The translations under genes and the position numbers were made by a program. 64,000 bases of DNA from positions 32,255,114 through 32,319,113 of the forward strand of contig NC_049982.1 of assembly GCF_000003815.2 (NCBI RefSeq), written 5' to 3'. Of this stretch, positions 1-12,109 are shown in pieces (the stretch's first letter is position 1; every line of letters begins with the position of its first letter). The notes under the pieces were generated by a model. That model saw only the letters and a program-made list of their open reading frames with translations. It was not told the DNA's origin and did no database searches. Source of the DNA: Branchiostoma floridae (lineage: Eukaryota > Chordata > Leptocardii > Amphioxiformes > Branchiostomatidae).

Positions 1-72
1 CCCTGGAGTGTGTAATCGGTATAAACATTTATGTTCATTGATACTCTTCTTGTTGCAGATACTAAAGGTGGT

Positions 73-240
73 GTCTCACTGCACTTGGGGCACCGGTGCG
101 GCACTGCGGGATTCAAAAGATACTCAACGAAGCTTACGTTTTGTGTATTTTGTTGTCTTCTAGGTTTTACGTATAGCAATATCTAAATTATAAAAGATAT
201 GCGAAATTGACAAAACAGTGCCGCAGTGAATGAACTCCCA
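73..240 (+). mobile_element. Partial TIR element, CACTGCACTTGGGGC family (copy 1)
   Basis: The sequence starts CTCACTGCACTTGGGGCACCG, continues GGCACTGCGG and TTCAAAAGATACT, then TTTTGTGTATTTTGTTGTCTT, and ends with ACAGTGCCGCAGTGAA. The same blocks in the same order occur at 1872-2109. The outer right inverted repeat is missing here. Confidence 0.6.
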
Positions 241-245
241 ACTTC

Positions 246-544
246 AAAGAAGACGTCAACCCCCACAAAAGTAGTGCCCTATTGTTAAATAAGACATCGG
301 CGGTATGTACTTCATTACTTTGATACTGTATATGGAATTAGCCTTCGGGGATGATTTTGCAAATAGATATGTAATATACTTATGTTACCATCATTTTTCA
401 AAGATGAGCAAGGAGCTGGGACATGTTCTCTAATTGCGAGCTGTTCCGTGATCATTTGAATTTTGTGGAGCCAAGAATACTTTTGCTACAATTGGGTAAC
501 TTTCGTGTTCCGTCAAAGGCTCACTTCGACGCATTTTTTTCTGT
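246..544. other. Unassigned sequence
   Basis: AT-rich non-coding sequence. No exon, RNA or repeat structure was recognised. Confidence 0.4.
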
Positions 545-665
545 TTTTGCTCTTGGACAGACGAGGACAATGTGGCAAGGCACTCAAGTTAGTAACTTAT
601 ATTAACAGTGCCACATACACAGTACAGACAGAAGGTAAAGGTAGTATTTTCCCTCCCCTCATCTT
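545..665 (-). repeat. SINE 3' tail, reverse orientation
   Basis: On the minus strand TACCTTTACCTTCTGTCTG, ATGTGGCACTGTTAA, AAGTTAC and CATTGTCCTCGTCTGTCC follow in order, as in the 3' part of the SINE at 10819-11096. The tRNA-like head is absent. Confidence 0.55.
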
Positions 666-1072
666 TTCAAAACTAATCTACACTCCACAACTTTCTTGGA
701 ACCGTTTTCTGCCTCTCAAAAATACAACAACGGACCATCCTGCAACACGACAACATTGCCAATGTAACAAATCCAACATCACTTCTCAGTTGCTGAATAT
801 GTCAAAGGAGAACAACTTCCTGTAGAAAGTAAAACACAACAGTACAAGGCAGGACAAAACAACATAAGGTTATCTTAAACTAGAAACTATTTCGCGAAAA
901 TGCAGAACGTCAAGCTACTCACACATATACCATTAGACTCGCCCTACAGTATTGTGTGCGAGTTTAAAAATCAAAAGAAAATATGTTTACATATCTATAC
1001 TATACCCTAATGTATGTATTGTGTGCAAGTAAAACAATTCTCTTGTTAACAATAAACAAAAAAAATATAAAT
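666..1072. other. Unassigned sequence
   Basis: Non-coding, no recognised repeat or exon. The open frames here lack coding character. Confidence 0.35.
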
Positions 1073-1172
1073 ATACATTCTAAGCTCTGATTGGTTAATG
1101 ACAGTTCCAAGCTCTGATTGGCTCCTGACAGAAGAAGAAGGAAAAGAAATAAAAAGAGCACCATCGTACCCA
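1073..1172 (+). repeat. Dispersed repeat with tandem CTCTGATTGG motif
   Basis: The segment holds two copies of AAGCTCTGATTGG 32 bases apart, then CAGAAGAAGAAG and GAAATAAAAAGAGC. The same arrangement (ATCTCTGATTGG, TATGATTGG, AGAAGAAGAAATAAAAAGAAC) occurs at 34258-34342. Confidence 0.5.
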
Positions 1173-1871
1173 AACCCAGCATCAATTATCTCATTGCAAA
1201 GAAGAAGAAAAACTTTTAAAAAAAACTTAGAATGAGTTTTGCCTGAAAAACACAGAATGCGACAGCATGAAGTAACATAAGATAATTCAAAAGAAGAAGT
1301 TGAATCAATCTTTCTCCTGGACACTACAATGATGTCATCCATGATAAGATAATTAATTTGCAAAAGTACAAATTACAACATAGCCAGATCCAACAGCGAT
1401 TTCCCATTGCTAGAGATGACATGAAGAGGAATAACATCATGTATGAAGTACTGCTGTCTCTGACTGTTGGACGGTTCTGATTTGTTGGTTGCTGCTCGCC
1501 CCGGAGGAATGTCTAGACCATGAAAGCCTATCACATCTTTCCTATCAACCTTACCATACGACAACCGATCGAACAATTTAATAAAGCGACGCGTGATGAA
1601 TGAAGGGGACGCCTTTTTGTGCAGATTGATCGATATTTTTTGTCCTCGGCCGTGACGTTGTTCAAATTATAGAAGTATAATAATCAGTGTCGTGCGGGTT
1701 GATTAAAGTACAGGAGACAGAATTTCGTCAATCACAGACAAACTTTTTCATTTCCGTCGCTGCGGTGTCCTTGTGGGAAAAGTTTTCTTAAGCGAAACTT
1801 TGCGGCTCTTGCACAAGATTTCAAAAGAAGTCATTTCAAATGCGTACGGCTAATGTGTTACCCATGTCGCC
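1173..1871. other. Unassigned sequence
   Basis: No exon or repeat could be supported. The minus-strand frame at 1373-1576 has no recognisable domain. Confidence 0.35.
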
Positions 1872-2109
1872 GTATCTCACTGCACTTGCGGCACTGATGC
1901 GGCACTGCGGGGTTCAAAAGATACTTATCAGATTTCAGAGATAAAGAACGAATTTTCGTAAGTTTTGTGTATTTTGTTGTCTTTTAAGTCATACTTTTAC
2001 GTATTACGCAATATCTAAAATCATTTCAAAAATCGGCAAAAATAACAGAACAGTGCCGCAGTGAACGACCCCTCAGTGTCGCACCGGTGCCCCAAGTGCA
2101 GTGAGATAC
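1872..2109 (+). mobile_element. Complete TIR element, CACTGCACTTG family (copy 2)
   Basis: The left end GTATCTCACTGCACTTG is matched by the right end CAAGTGCAGTGAGATAC. A second inner inverted pair is GGCACTGCGG and CCGCAGTG. It is about 238 bp and non-coding, a non-autonomous DNA element by structure. Confidence 0.75.
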
Positions 2110-2149
2110 CACAATTGTTTGGCTCGTCTGTGAAGACAACCTTTCTATC

Positions 2150-2226
2150 CATCTCTCCCTTTTCCCTCCCTCCCTCTCTCTCTCCCTCTTCTGACCTGCC
2201 TCTCTTTCTCTCAGTCTTTCTCTCTC

Positions 2227-2279
<53 letters not shown>
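2150..2279. repeat. (TC)n microsatellite
   Basis: An imperfect CT/TCCC-rich tract ends in an uninterrupted (CT)n run of roughly 50 bases. The long frames on both strands here (RE or LS repeats) are low-complexity artefacts. Confidence 0.9.
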
Positions 2280-2281
<2 letters not shown>

Positions 2282-2494
2282 ACACAGTATCAGTAAGGGA
2301 GGAACGAAGTCTGCCATCCCCGATTGCCTTGCTTAGTTGCTTACTGGGTGATCTAGTCATCTAGAGTAGAGTTTGCAAGTCGTTCTTTGTCCTTCGGCAG
2401 TGTGGAATGAAACATAGAATCGGTCATCACAATTGTCATCATTGATGTCACTAATATCAGCATCACTGACACAACGAGAATGTGATATGATATG

Positions 2495-3036
2495 ATAAGG
2501 CCATAGCAAGTAATTGTCATGGATGACATCCTCTGATAACTCCAAATGCAAAGAGTGCTAAAAAAAGATGGGTAAAAATCAAGATACCGAGATTTTACAG
2601 AATAGACACCTTAAAGGTTGTAACAAGAATTGAAGAGACAACAGATGATATAATAGCCAACAAATTTCTGTTTTCAAGACGTTCACAAAGTGATACCAGT
2701 GTAGACTAGCATCACTTGTGTGATAGACTGGCTGCCGCATTGGTGCCACTTTTAAGTACTTTCTAACTTGTTTCACTTCTACAACTATGGTTAGGGCTAC
2801 ATGTTGCTCACTATTATATATACAATGATAAATGTCACTTGACAAGTACAGTCATGGCTACCACACGATATATTTTCCCATATTGGAACTTTCTCGTCAT
2901 GTTCACAGCTTACCAATGACTTCAACAAAAAGAACGCGAAAATCAAAACAACCACAGACCTTACAAGACATTTAGATGGCAAACCACTAAAACATATACA
3001 AGCTTCTATGTAATTGTTCATGATGGCATCAGTGGT
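2495..3036. mobile_element. Degraded member of the GGATGACATCC TIR family
   Basis: The left end TAAGGCCATAGCAAGTAATT leads into ATGGATGACATCC. The interior (TTTCACTTCTACAACTATGG; ATATTTTCCCATATTGGAAC; TTTCTCGTCATGTTC) matches the interior of the element at 58421-59110 at diverged level. The right end is poorly preserved. Confidence 0.5.
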
Positions 3037-3092
3037 GTGTAAACACCCTGTGTGTGTGTATTTCCTGTCTCGTATGTACCGTGGTTTCTACC

Positions 3093-3281
3093 TACTCTCC
3101 AAGCAGATGTTAGGCTCCGGTTGTTTTGGCCGCCTTTTTAGTCGTTTTTATCGGGCTATCTATTTTGTACTCTTTCTTGTTAGGCCGCGAGACATCAAGA
3201 CAGAATGCAAAATAGAAAACCCAATAACAACGACTAAAAACGTCAACAAACAGCCGGAGCCTAACCTCTGCTTGGAGAGTA
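3093..3281. mobile_element. Palindromic TIR element
   Basis: The left arm TACTCTCCAAGCAGATGTTA then GGCTCCGG and GTTTT is mirrored by the right arm CCGGAGCCTAAC, CTCTGCTTGGAGAGTA. Inner arms also pair around TTTAGTCGTTTTT and ACGACTAAAAACG. It is a non-coding foldback element, flanked on the right by AGTCTCTACCAGGCTCC, a motif shared with 8731 and 61874. Confidence 0.7.
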
Positions 3282-3599
3282 GTCTCTACCAGGCTCCCGC
3301 CTGGCCGAATAGTAATAGGGGACTTAGGCCAAGTTAGGAATAAAAGCCTAGTAGGACTGAATTGACCTAGGAGTGAATTGACCGGTCGCCGGATAGACGG
3401 ATAGCTAGATAGACTGCAAAAGACTGACTGGAGTCCCATACTAACTTATTTGTCCCTATTTGGCCAAATTCTTCTCTTTTTTCATCCAGCTGAGATGTAC
3501 CGCACATTCCAAAGTCATATTCAAGAATACAATATGGTGATTTTGAGACATTAATTTTTCAATGCCATTTACCAATATTCTGTAGTTCGGCTTCCCCAA

Positions 3600-3975
3600 A
3601 ACCTATTTGAACAACCAGACTCCTCCAAACGGCCGAATATGTACATTTTGTAATGATACTTATGTAGAGAATGAAGTACATTTTATTGTAGAATGCTCAC
3701 TATACACAGATAGGCGCAAATCTGTCATAAGTACACTACAACTAGACCATGAATATGCATGTCTAAGCAAGGACGAAATGTTCCGCTACATAATGTCGAC
3801 AAAAGAGTACAATACACCGATCTGTCAATCTGTTTTCACAAGTTTTAAAAAGAGAGAAGAGAATCTGTAGACTCTGTAGATGATATGAAATGTAATCACT
3901 TTATACCCATACTTCAGCTATACAACACATGCATTTAGCCCATGTTGGGCAAGAATATGGAATAAAGATCATTGT
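3600..3975 (+). mobile_element. LINE 3' end with zinc-binding C-terminus of reverse transcriptase
   Basis: The frame at 3607-3870 reads CTFCNDTYVENEVHFIVECSL, the C-x2-C-x(7)-H-x(4)-C arrangement seen after the reverse transcriptase domain of many LINEs. The 3' tail holds AATAAAGATCATTGTCATTG, a short-repeat tail typical of CR1/L2-like LINEs. It is strongly 5'-truncated: no reverse transcriptase core remains. Confidence 0.7.
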
Positions 3976-4041
3976 CATTGTCAAATATACAATATATATA
4001 ACTATTGCAACCTTCAAATCACATTACGCAACTGGTATATA

Positions 4042-4240
4042 TAACGCTAGTTCATCTTTTATCCGCGGGGTTGCCAATATCCGTTGTTATACGGTATCGG
4101 TAGTTTCTTGAATATTTTCGAATTTTCGAAATACTAGTAGTTTGAATCTACCGTCCGTCGGTCGACTTGAAATCCCTAAATACATTGCTATTCAAATAAC
4201 GGATATAGGTGACGCCGCGGATAAATGTGAACTGGCGTTA
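4042..4240. mobile_element. TIR element, TAACGCTAGTTCACCTTT family (copy 1)
   Basis: The left end TAACGCTAGTTCATCTTTTA and the right end AAATGTGAACTGGCGTTA are inverted copies, with inner inverted motifs ATCCGCGG and CCGCGGAT. Four more copies lie at 29934, 38799, 42302 and 45548. Confidence 0.8.
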
Positions 4241-5489
4241 TAAAATCATTAACAAAGAAACGGACGCACCTCGTATTTTGTATTTAGTTGAATATTTCCC
4301 ATGTAACTGAAATGATCTATACACGTAGTTCAATGTACGGTAGAGTGGGTTTATAGTAATCCGTTCTGACAAAACACACAGGCGCCATTGTTCGTGTGCA
4401 AGTCTGTTTAGGGCAGTGGTCTTCCGCTCAATTGGACCTGTTCATTCACATGTGAATGTGCACCAAATGTCGGCCGGGTACACCCAACACATACAAGGCA
4501 CACATACACGACACAATCGTACGCTCTAGCCAGCCTGAAATCATTTTCCGTCCCCTCGATTTTGAGTCCAGGGGCATACACCCCCGGAAAATGTTGAAAT
4601 CTAGACCCTCTGAAATGCTATTTCCTGCATTTTGAGGTGCAAATTTTGCTGGTAGACTAAGCTGTTCAATGTAATCTATTTTGGAGAAAAATTAAAAAAG
4701 GGAGACAGTTTTATCATATCTTTGCATTACGATCTTGTCCGTCACAGAGGACGGAATGGCCATTTTTTTCGTACCCAGCTGCAAAATTCCGTCAAAGGAC
4801 GGATGGACGGGTGCTGGCTACAACCCTGTGTGAGTGAGAGTCTGTGGCCGTAGTATGGCGTACTTACGATTAATATGTGCAATTATGTGATGTCCAAGGA
4901 CTAGCTATGGCGTCTAACACAATAATCGGACTTCCCAACGAGTAGAAATTATACTACTGTATATAGTTTCTTATATCTGTATATCTTCCAGATAAAAAAT
5001 GATTTCGTTGTCTTGTACCAACTTGGTGACGACGGCATCAAATTTACTGTGTTGTCCAGCTTCTAGAACACTACACACCGCACAGGCGGCTATAAGTTTG
5101 TCAGAGAGAAAGCATCTCAGTTGTGGTTGGTCTCTACAACTTCTATTTCCACCAGGAAAGCTTGCGTCTTTCTGGTAGTTCTGGCTCAAAGGCACAGTTG
5201 ATGAAGAGTACAGATGAGTGGTCTTTGATTATCTCTTGACTGAAGTTAGATCAGCGCAAGACCGGGGGGCTGGCTAGCTCCCGATTCAACGTCTCCGAGA
5301 GCCGGAGAAAAGCGGTGAAAAACTGACTAGTAAATCAATCACTGTGCTTAAGGAGACACCAAGAGGCGCCAGCTTTCTTTTGTCTTGTCCCCACCAAACT
5401 TGGGTGGAGCATTAAAAAGTTGGACATAAATCTATCATCCTGGCTGTTCCACACCGAGCGAGAGAGCTCTTAAATCACAGCCACCCGCG
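4241..5489. other. Unassigned sequence with one dispersed-repeat segment
   Basis: The stretch at 4585-4665 (GAAAATGTTGAAATCTAGAC, TTTCCTGCATTTTGA) resembles 23040-23120. Otherwise nothing was recognised up to the GC-rich segment at about 5440. Confidence 0.35.
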
Positions 5490-5525
5490 ATGACAAACGA
5501 CGGGCCCGCAGACACGAACGGAGAG
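5490..5525 (+). CDS. Candidate first coding exon of an unknown small gene
   Basis: An ATG in acceptable context (CACCCGCGATGA) opens 12 codons (MTNDGPADTNGE) that end exactly at a consensus donor GAG followed by GTGAGT. The surrounding 100 bases are GC-rich. No family is recognised. The phase is 0 and would join in frame to the candidate exon at 8321. Confidence 0.25.
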
Positions 5526-8320
5526 GTGAGTCGACGGGAAGGCTTGGAGACGGCAGGTCTAGGCTGGCTTCATTACAATGGATGGGCTGAGCGGTAGAAC
5601 GGCGGTCGGAGACAAGTCACTCAGAGAAACAGCGGCTATGCTCGCCATGTGTACACGTCCGCCGCGCTGCCTCTCTTGACCCATCTTCTGAAACCATTTT
5701 GTTCTTGATAAATAGAGAGCCCGAGGTGGGGAAAATGATTGATTGATACGGTAAGCGGCAGGTGTGCACCACCCCGACAGCCTACGCGGAGACTCATTGG
5801 CTCCGTCGGCAGCTGGGGCCACCTTTCCCCGGGCGTTAAGATGCTATCTCTCGGGGGGCCATCTCTGGGTCACTTCGCATTTCAAACGCCATCAGGCAAA
5901 GAGCACAAAGAACACACAAAAAACATCGCCTACATACACACCATACCACTACATCTGGATATATAAAAGCTTTACTGGACCGGTAAACTTTTCCGACGTT
6001 TTCCAACAACTTTTTCACTTCCGATTGTAGCATACAGAACAAATTCAAGTCGACTGGCATTAAGTTTACGCCAATTAGTCAATTTTTCAGTCGTAAATAC
6101 GACCATCTAGCACATCATAATTATGAGTGACAACGACAAATGCGGAACTTTGGGCGAACTGTGTTTGTTTAATGTATCGTGCAACACTGTAAAGACCAAA
6201 TTACTGCTGCAGTTGCCTGGGAGTGTATGCGGCACAGAGCTTGGCCGACACTCAGATCTACAGGAAGCGTCGGTTCTGAGATGAAAACAAACAGTTAAAA
6301 GCACGCATTGTTTGTAGGGGACAGATAGGATAGGCTTTGAAATGCATTAATCATTCTCGACAAAGTGGTCGTCAAAAGAAACAAGAGCCGCATCAGTTCG
6401 GGACGCCTGTTGACTGACACGTTCGCCTCCCCTATACAACACTGCCTCCAAACGACACATTGTTCCCCCACCTCCCTGTGACAGGTTACCACCGGCGGCG
6501 GTCCGTCCTCTCGGTTGGAAGATAATTATATGACGTTTTGTCTGACAATTCTCGGCATTTCTGCCTAAATTGATTGTGTAATTATCCGTAAACAGAACCA
6601 CTTTTCCCTCGTCACGTTATGCCGAGGCGCAAACCGCCCAACAGAACCTGTCCGTCCATTATACTAATTGATCGCAATTTTTGTGTTGCTTTGAAAAGCT
6701 CTCAGCAGTACATTCGATTACTGGGGAGTTAATTCGGCACGAAACAGCATAAACGCCGGTCCATATGTCGTATTATGTCACTCCTAGCCTAACCGACACT
6801 TTGTTCTCATTGTGACAAGGTCTAACGAAAAGCTACTAAGGTGCTCTCTGATTCGCGTCTTTGCCAACTTTTCCCTGAAATACATTCAAACACAAACGTC
6901 GGTACCAACTGTAACGTTACTATCTTTTAACAATCCACCTGTGGAAAAATATCAACACCGGAGGCAGTTATGGACGCAACATGCTGAGAAAAAAATGAAC
7001 ATTTTGCACAATAGAATAATAGCGGTAATAACCACCTGTCAAAAAAATCGAAATTAGTTAACCATTTGACGAACGCTACCATGGCTACTGTGTAATTTTT
7101 AGGTGGGGGTTCCCTCAAATGTCTGCTGTTTGAAAGAAAAAAAAAGCGAAGCTAGACTAGTTAAATACCTGAAATCTATGAAATAATAAGCAGTCTTAAT
7201 CTAAAAATTTAGATAAACAACGTTGAACGTTCTATTGGACTAATGTACGTACTTTTTAAGCAAATATGATGGTCACTTGAAAATAATGTTTACTTTTACA
7301 TAACGCAATGTTGGTGCCAAGAAAGTGGGGAGTAAAAAGAAACAATGAAGAGAAGAATGAAAAGAACTGAAACAAATAAAGATATGTCTATAATGTATTT
7401 TGAAATGATAATTAAACTACACCTTGCTTTCTACGGTACATCTCTGTCTGTTTATTGTTTCTTTGTAACTACTATTACAATAACACTATCAAACGAAAAT
7501 TGAGCCGGCAAACTGCCCCAAAAAGCAAAGAAAATGTTCACTACCCGTATATACATCTGAACACTACACTAACAATGTGATGATATGGCCTGATCTGAGT
7601 AGGCTATGCAGTACCAGAGCATGACTTGGAAGACAAGTATCGCCCTACTTTCTTTCGTGAGTGGACTTTATTGTCACTCCTTCCGTATCTTTATGTCTCA
7701 TCTTCACCTTTTCTGTGAGGAAGATAAGACACGGCTGGAATTCTTTAAGATTTTGTATCCAACAAGCTGTACCACCCCCTTAAGTAACCTGTTCGCAGTT
7801 TGTCAGTTCTGCATCCGCCCTGCTTGTTCTCTTTGTGTGAAACGATTTTGTACCTATTGTATCCGTACAATATAGTTGTGTGTCTAAAGTGTTCCCCGAA
7901 GACTGGGCTCTCTTTGGAAGGGAACTAATAAAAACCTTGTCAGCTGAGAATACATGACATGTTTTTGACATAATAAGCGCACCTGTGACAAGCTCTGATT
8001 GTTTATGTTAGCGCAGAGGCTTCGAGAGAACAATAATCTTTTCAACAGTGATTGTCACCACTATAGCCTCAAATACAAAGTTTGCAATAAACCATACCTG
8101 TGCTTTGGACTGTCCCATGTCTGTAGTTTAAAAAGGGGTTAAGACAAACATTTTTATTTATTAACACTGTCTTTGATTTGATTTTTCTTTTTTTCTGGTA
8201 TTAGTTCCAAAATAAATGGGGCTGAAACATGCAACTAACTTGTACTTAAGTCCCTCGCATTTTATTCATTGTCGTGATCACTTGTTGGACGATTGTTTTA
8301 ATTTTCTATTTTTGTTTTAG
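5526..8320. other. Unassigned, mostly unique-looking sequence
   Basis: If the candidate exons at 5490 and 8321 are real, this is their intron. Open frames here (for example 5559-5822 minus, 6347-6601 minus, 7606-7875 plus) show no family motif and no splice-bounded coding block that I could support. Confidence 0.3.
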
Positions 8321-8468
8321 GACGGGCCCCTTCAAAATAAGTACATGTGGACGAGTCCCGTCAAGTCCGTGCCTGTGGATGTGTTTGTGTTCGGCGTGAC
8401 AGAAGAAATAAATTGGAAGTGGGTCTATTGTTGTGGGAGCGACCCGGGTCAAGCGCCTCGCCGTTAAT
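8321..8468 (+). CDS. Candidate terminal exon of the same unknown small gene
   Basis: A strong polypyrimidine tract and acceptor (CTATTTTTGTTTTAG) precedes 48 open codons beginning DGPLQNKYMWTS and ending CCGSDPGQAPRR before TAA. Joined to 5490-5525 it would make a 60-residue protein with no visible signal peptide or membrane helix. I do not recognise the sequence, and no polyadenylation signal is obvious close by. It could equally be an internal exon cut short by my choice of frame, or chance. Confidence 0.22.
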
Positions 8469-8608
8469 TTGAAAGGACGAAAGTTCAGCAGGGCACGCCA
8501 TCTGTCACGCGTGTGGGAAGGGATCCGAGCGGGTTAGCGCAGGTTTGCACTGAACAGATTTGAAACCGCGCCAGGTCTTTTCAATTGTGAGAACAAGAGT
8601 TTAGTAAG

Positions 8609-9157
8609 CCCCCCTTTCCACTAGACGGCGATCGCGCTGCGTTTTCACTGCGACCTACTGAATAGGATATGTGTATTCACACATGCATATATATATTCAA
8701 GTCCGTTTGAGGTGCGTATGAAGCTCTTAGTCTCTACCAGGCTCCACAGGTCGCGGGGAAAATATTACAAGTTGGACAAATATAGATACATAACATGCGA
8801 GATGAGTTAGCTGACCGAGAAGTATGGTTAGAGACCCAGCTAACTCGTCTGACATGTTACCTGTTTACGTTTGTCCAGTTTCTATTATTTTTACAACGAC
8901 CTGTGGAGCCTGGTGGAGGTAAATACTCCCATACGCGCCTCATACGGACTTAAATATATACGCAGGTGTGACCCCACCTTAACCTTCGTTTTCACACTGA
9001 GTATATCATGCAATACGTAAAAGTGTGACTGAGAAGACAACAAAACACACAAAGTGTACAGAGATTCGTTTCTTTTCTATACAATTCGTTGAGCGATCTG
9101 TCAAATTTGAGATCGCGGAGAGAGCGTGGCGAGAGCGCCGTCCCAGTGGAAAGGGGG
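8609..9157. mobile_element. TIR element (CCCCCTTTCCACT ends) containing an inner foldback
   Basis: The left end CCCCCCTTTCCACTAGACGG is mirrored by the right end GTCCCAGTGGAAAGGGGG (9140-9157). Inside, 8675-8755 pairs with 8896-8970: CAAGTCCGTTTGAGG against CCTCATACGGACTT, and CCAGGCTCCACAGGTCG against CGACCTGTGGAGCCTGG. Length is about 549 bp, with no coding capacity. The outer TIRs and the inner foldback may be two nested insertions. Confidence 0.65.
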
Positions 9158-9339
9158 TATTACGTGTTCACACTAAAAAAATGACTTCACCACACACGAT
9201 ATCCCGATGGCCCGTCTACTTTGAAGTACATGTACTAATATCTACCTAATCTATCTATCTAATAAGCGTATGATGTTAGAGTATAATCGATTTATGAATT
9301 TTAGGTGTTGCAAAATGATTGATAACAGAACGTAACGAC

Positions 9340-9453
9340 GAGAGAAAGAGGAAGAGAGAGGGGAAGAAGAGAGAAATAGAGGGAGACTCTCGGAGAGAGA
9401 GAAAGGGAGAGAGTGAGAGAAAGAGAAAGAGAAAGAAAGGGAGGGAGAGAGAT
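9340..9453. repeat. (GA)n-rich low-complexity tract
   Basis: Imperfect GAGA/GAAA/GGGA repeats over about 110 bases. The minus-strand frame (SLSFSFSFS) across it is an artefact. Confidence 0.85.
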
Positions 9454-10818
9454 ATCTGTATAATCGCAACATAAATTTCAACTTGTAATATGAAATGTAA
9501 TTTGAAAGTATAATATCTTGATTCCCTTGCTGAAACATTTCTTCAAAGTCCAGTCTTGGCCTTAAAGGTCTTCTTCTAAATTTACCTTATGATGACATCA
9601 TATCACAAGGAATGTAACTTTAAGCAGGACTTAAGTTAATTTGTACTTTCCTATCTAAAGATAATGACGTGTTGCATTCCACAGTGCCACGACAGCCGCC
9701 TCTGTTCAGACATTCTTACATAATTAGTGATTTTGTAAACCACCAACACGAACACAGAAAGTGAATTGTCCGAACACGGTGAGATCACGGTGATAAGGTC
9801 CACTCACGTCGCCTCTGGCGAGGTCTGCGATATCTTAAGAATGCGAAGATTTCTGAAGGGTATATGAGTAGTAATAGACAATACCTACCCTCGCCGAGGT
9901 TAGGTTTTCGTGTCTGTGTGTGTTTGTATGTATGTGTGTTTGTATTTTTATTTTTCAGCACCATAACTCGAGAAGTTGTGGAAAGATATTAATGATAATT
10001 GGTAAGTTTGTAGGTGTTGGCAGATTGAAAAAAAAAAAGATTGCGGACACTCCAGCGGCTTTCTAATTTACTGAAGTAGGACTTCAACTTTTGATATCAT
10101 TCTTATTCGTATTCTTAATTTGATGGTAACTATACAAATCAGGAGCTGATTTGTATGAGAGAATATCTGATAAATCCGCTTCGTTCTGTAGTAGGGCATT
10201 CAACCATGGGACATATGTTGCTGAAAAAGATAGGAACATCGATAGATATGAATCATGCAAATGAAGACCTGATTTGAATAATTAATGAGAAATACTATGG
10301 TACCATATTGGTCAATGACGAGGAAGTTAAGTAAAGGTGATCATTATAAGTCATAAATCAAGCAAATTATGTTTTTTTTGCATGATTGATGAGAAAATGG
10401 CGTAAAAACCTTCTTTGCTAAGCATTATAACACTTTCATACTTTCAACAACTTGTATTATTTTCGTACAGAAGATCAGTAATTGATGTAATTTATGCAAA
10501 TGATGACCGTATTTTCTCAAGAATATGCCAGTTGTACAAGTTATCGTCATTTTGCGAAGGTGTGAGTTCACGGAACTCTATAGCTAGTACTACTAGTAGT
10601 TTATGACTTTGAAACAAACGAACATTGATCAGGGGGATCTCGCCGACCGACAGAAAGTATGTGCGGCAATAGAATACACCTGGGTAGGCCTTTTGGACAC
10701 AATGCAGCAATTAAAGTATGGATGACTAGATTAACAAAGATTGATTATCTTAAGTTAACTTTATGCTCCCTGGACAGATCTCCCTGAACGTTAGCTAACA
10801 TTCAAAACAGGATATCCC
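9454..10818. other. Unassigned sequence
   Basis: The segment at 9890-10010 (CCTCGCCGAGG hairpin, then TGTCTGTGTGTGTTTG and CTCGAGAAGTTGTGG) resembles the heads of the repeats at 55026 and 56160. The rest holds nothing I can name. Confidence 0.35.
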
Positions 10819-11096
10819 GTGGCGTCCGGCGTGGAAACTGGTAGAGCGTTCGGCTCTGAATCTAGAGGTCCTGAGTTCGATCCCCGCCGTGCACCCGACG
10901 TTGTGCCCTTAGGAAAGGCACTTTACACGACCTTCCTCACTTCACTCAGGTGTAAAAATGGGTACCTGACTTCGGTCGGGGAGGTAAAAGACTACCTTTA
11001 CCTTCTGTCTGTACCGTGTATGTGGTACTGTTAAAATAAGTTACAAAACTTGAATGCAGTACCACATTGTCCTCGTCTGTCCAAAAGCAAAATAGA
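10819..11096 (+). repeat. tRNA-derived SINE, near complete
   Basis: A tRNA-like head with an A-box region (GTGGCGTCCGGCG..GGTAGAGCG) and a B box (GAGTTCGATCC) is followed by the conserved body TTGTGCCCTTAGGAAAGGCA, CACTCAGGTGTAAAAATGGG, TACCTGACTTCGG, and the tail TACCTTTACCTTCTGTCTG through CATTGTCCTCGTCTGTCC. At least five relatives lie in the window (32343, 47045, 55865, 59288, 60405). Confidence 0.8.
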
Positions 11097-11189
11097 AAAA
11101 AAAAACAGGATATGATACACCAACTTTGTGTCTGCTTTCCAGTTTGAGGTATAGACATTATTTAGTGGATTCATTCCTCAAGGTAACAG

Positions 11190-11835
11190 AGGAATGAATC
11201 CATTTTTTGTTTTAAAAATATATAACGTTACGCCCTCTGCCATTCAAATGAAGCATATATGCAAAACAAACAAATTCTTAAAGAGAAGTACACACGACTA
11301 TTTGTACTGCACCTCGGCGCCAACTTTTTCGGCTATACCACAGACCTCGTCAAGACCTGTCATGTCTTATGGGACTGCCCTCAGTTGATTTCTTTCTGGG
11401 AAGATGTTAAATTTTGGTTTCTTGAAAAAACAGGACAACATTTAAACCTTAAGTCTTTCAATGTTATTTTTGGAAACTTAGATCGGGGGGGGGGGGTGGT
11501 GGCTATAATTGGTAATCTTATAATCTTGTTAACTAAGATGTTCATCTACAAAAGAAGACAGTCCGGACAACTAAGTTCCCAGTCCTTTATTAATTACGTC
11601 CATTTCTTTCAAGAAGTAGAGTATTTGATTGCAATAAGAAGGTGAAATCAAGAGAAGCACAGAGACAAATGGGGCACTTTCTGTATCCAATGATTTATTC
11701 CTGCATCAATATCTCTTATTTGTTTATTTCTGTTTTGAGTTACGGTTTGGGACAAGTAGATGCCCCTTTGTTTTGTTTTGTTATGTTGTGTTGTGTTGGT
11801 TCGTATTACTGAATAAAAAACTTTAAAAAAAACTG
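11190..11835 (+). mobile_element. LINE 3' end (L1/Tx1-like C-terminus)
   Basis: The frame 11259-11645 contains KTCHVLWDCPQLISFWEDVKF followed by W, the H-x3-C-P-x2-x-FW pattern of the C-terminal region of L1/Tx1-type reverse transcriptases. A run of Gs at 11485 probably disrupts the frame. The 3' end has AATAAAAAACTTTAAAAAAA, a poly(A)-like tail. The reverse transcriptase core is missing. Confidence 0.65.
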
Positions 11836-12109
11836 GCAAGACAGAGAAGAAGAAAAACGGCTGTCTAACTATTGCACGACTGTAAGTGTAAAGTCACGGG
11901 GGAGCGAGAAATTATGGTTTTATTGACATCTATTAGAAATTGATTGACAAAAGAAGGGATTTCATTAACTCCGAGTGTATACGTGTTGAAGATATAGCAC
12001 AGTTTAGATAGAAATACATTAATATAGCCCGAACCTTGAATAACATTCTGTAAAAGTAGTGAAAGATGTACAGATTTATGTAGGTCAGGCAAAACTTAAC
12101 GATTTGCAC

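Noticed and set aside
2021..2336. Overlapping 98- and 91-residue frames on both strands
   Set aside because: Both are dominated by the (TC)n tract (RE and LS repeats); low complexity, no domain.
10819..10900. Possible tRNA gene (plus strand)
   Set aside because: Same reason: a tRNA-like head of a SINE, without paired acceptor ends.
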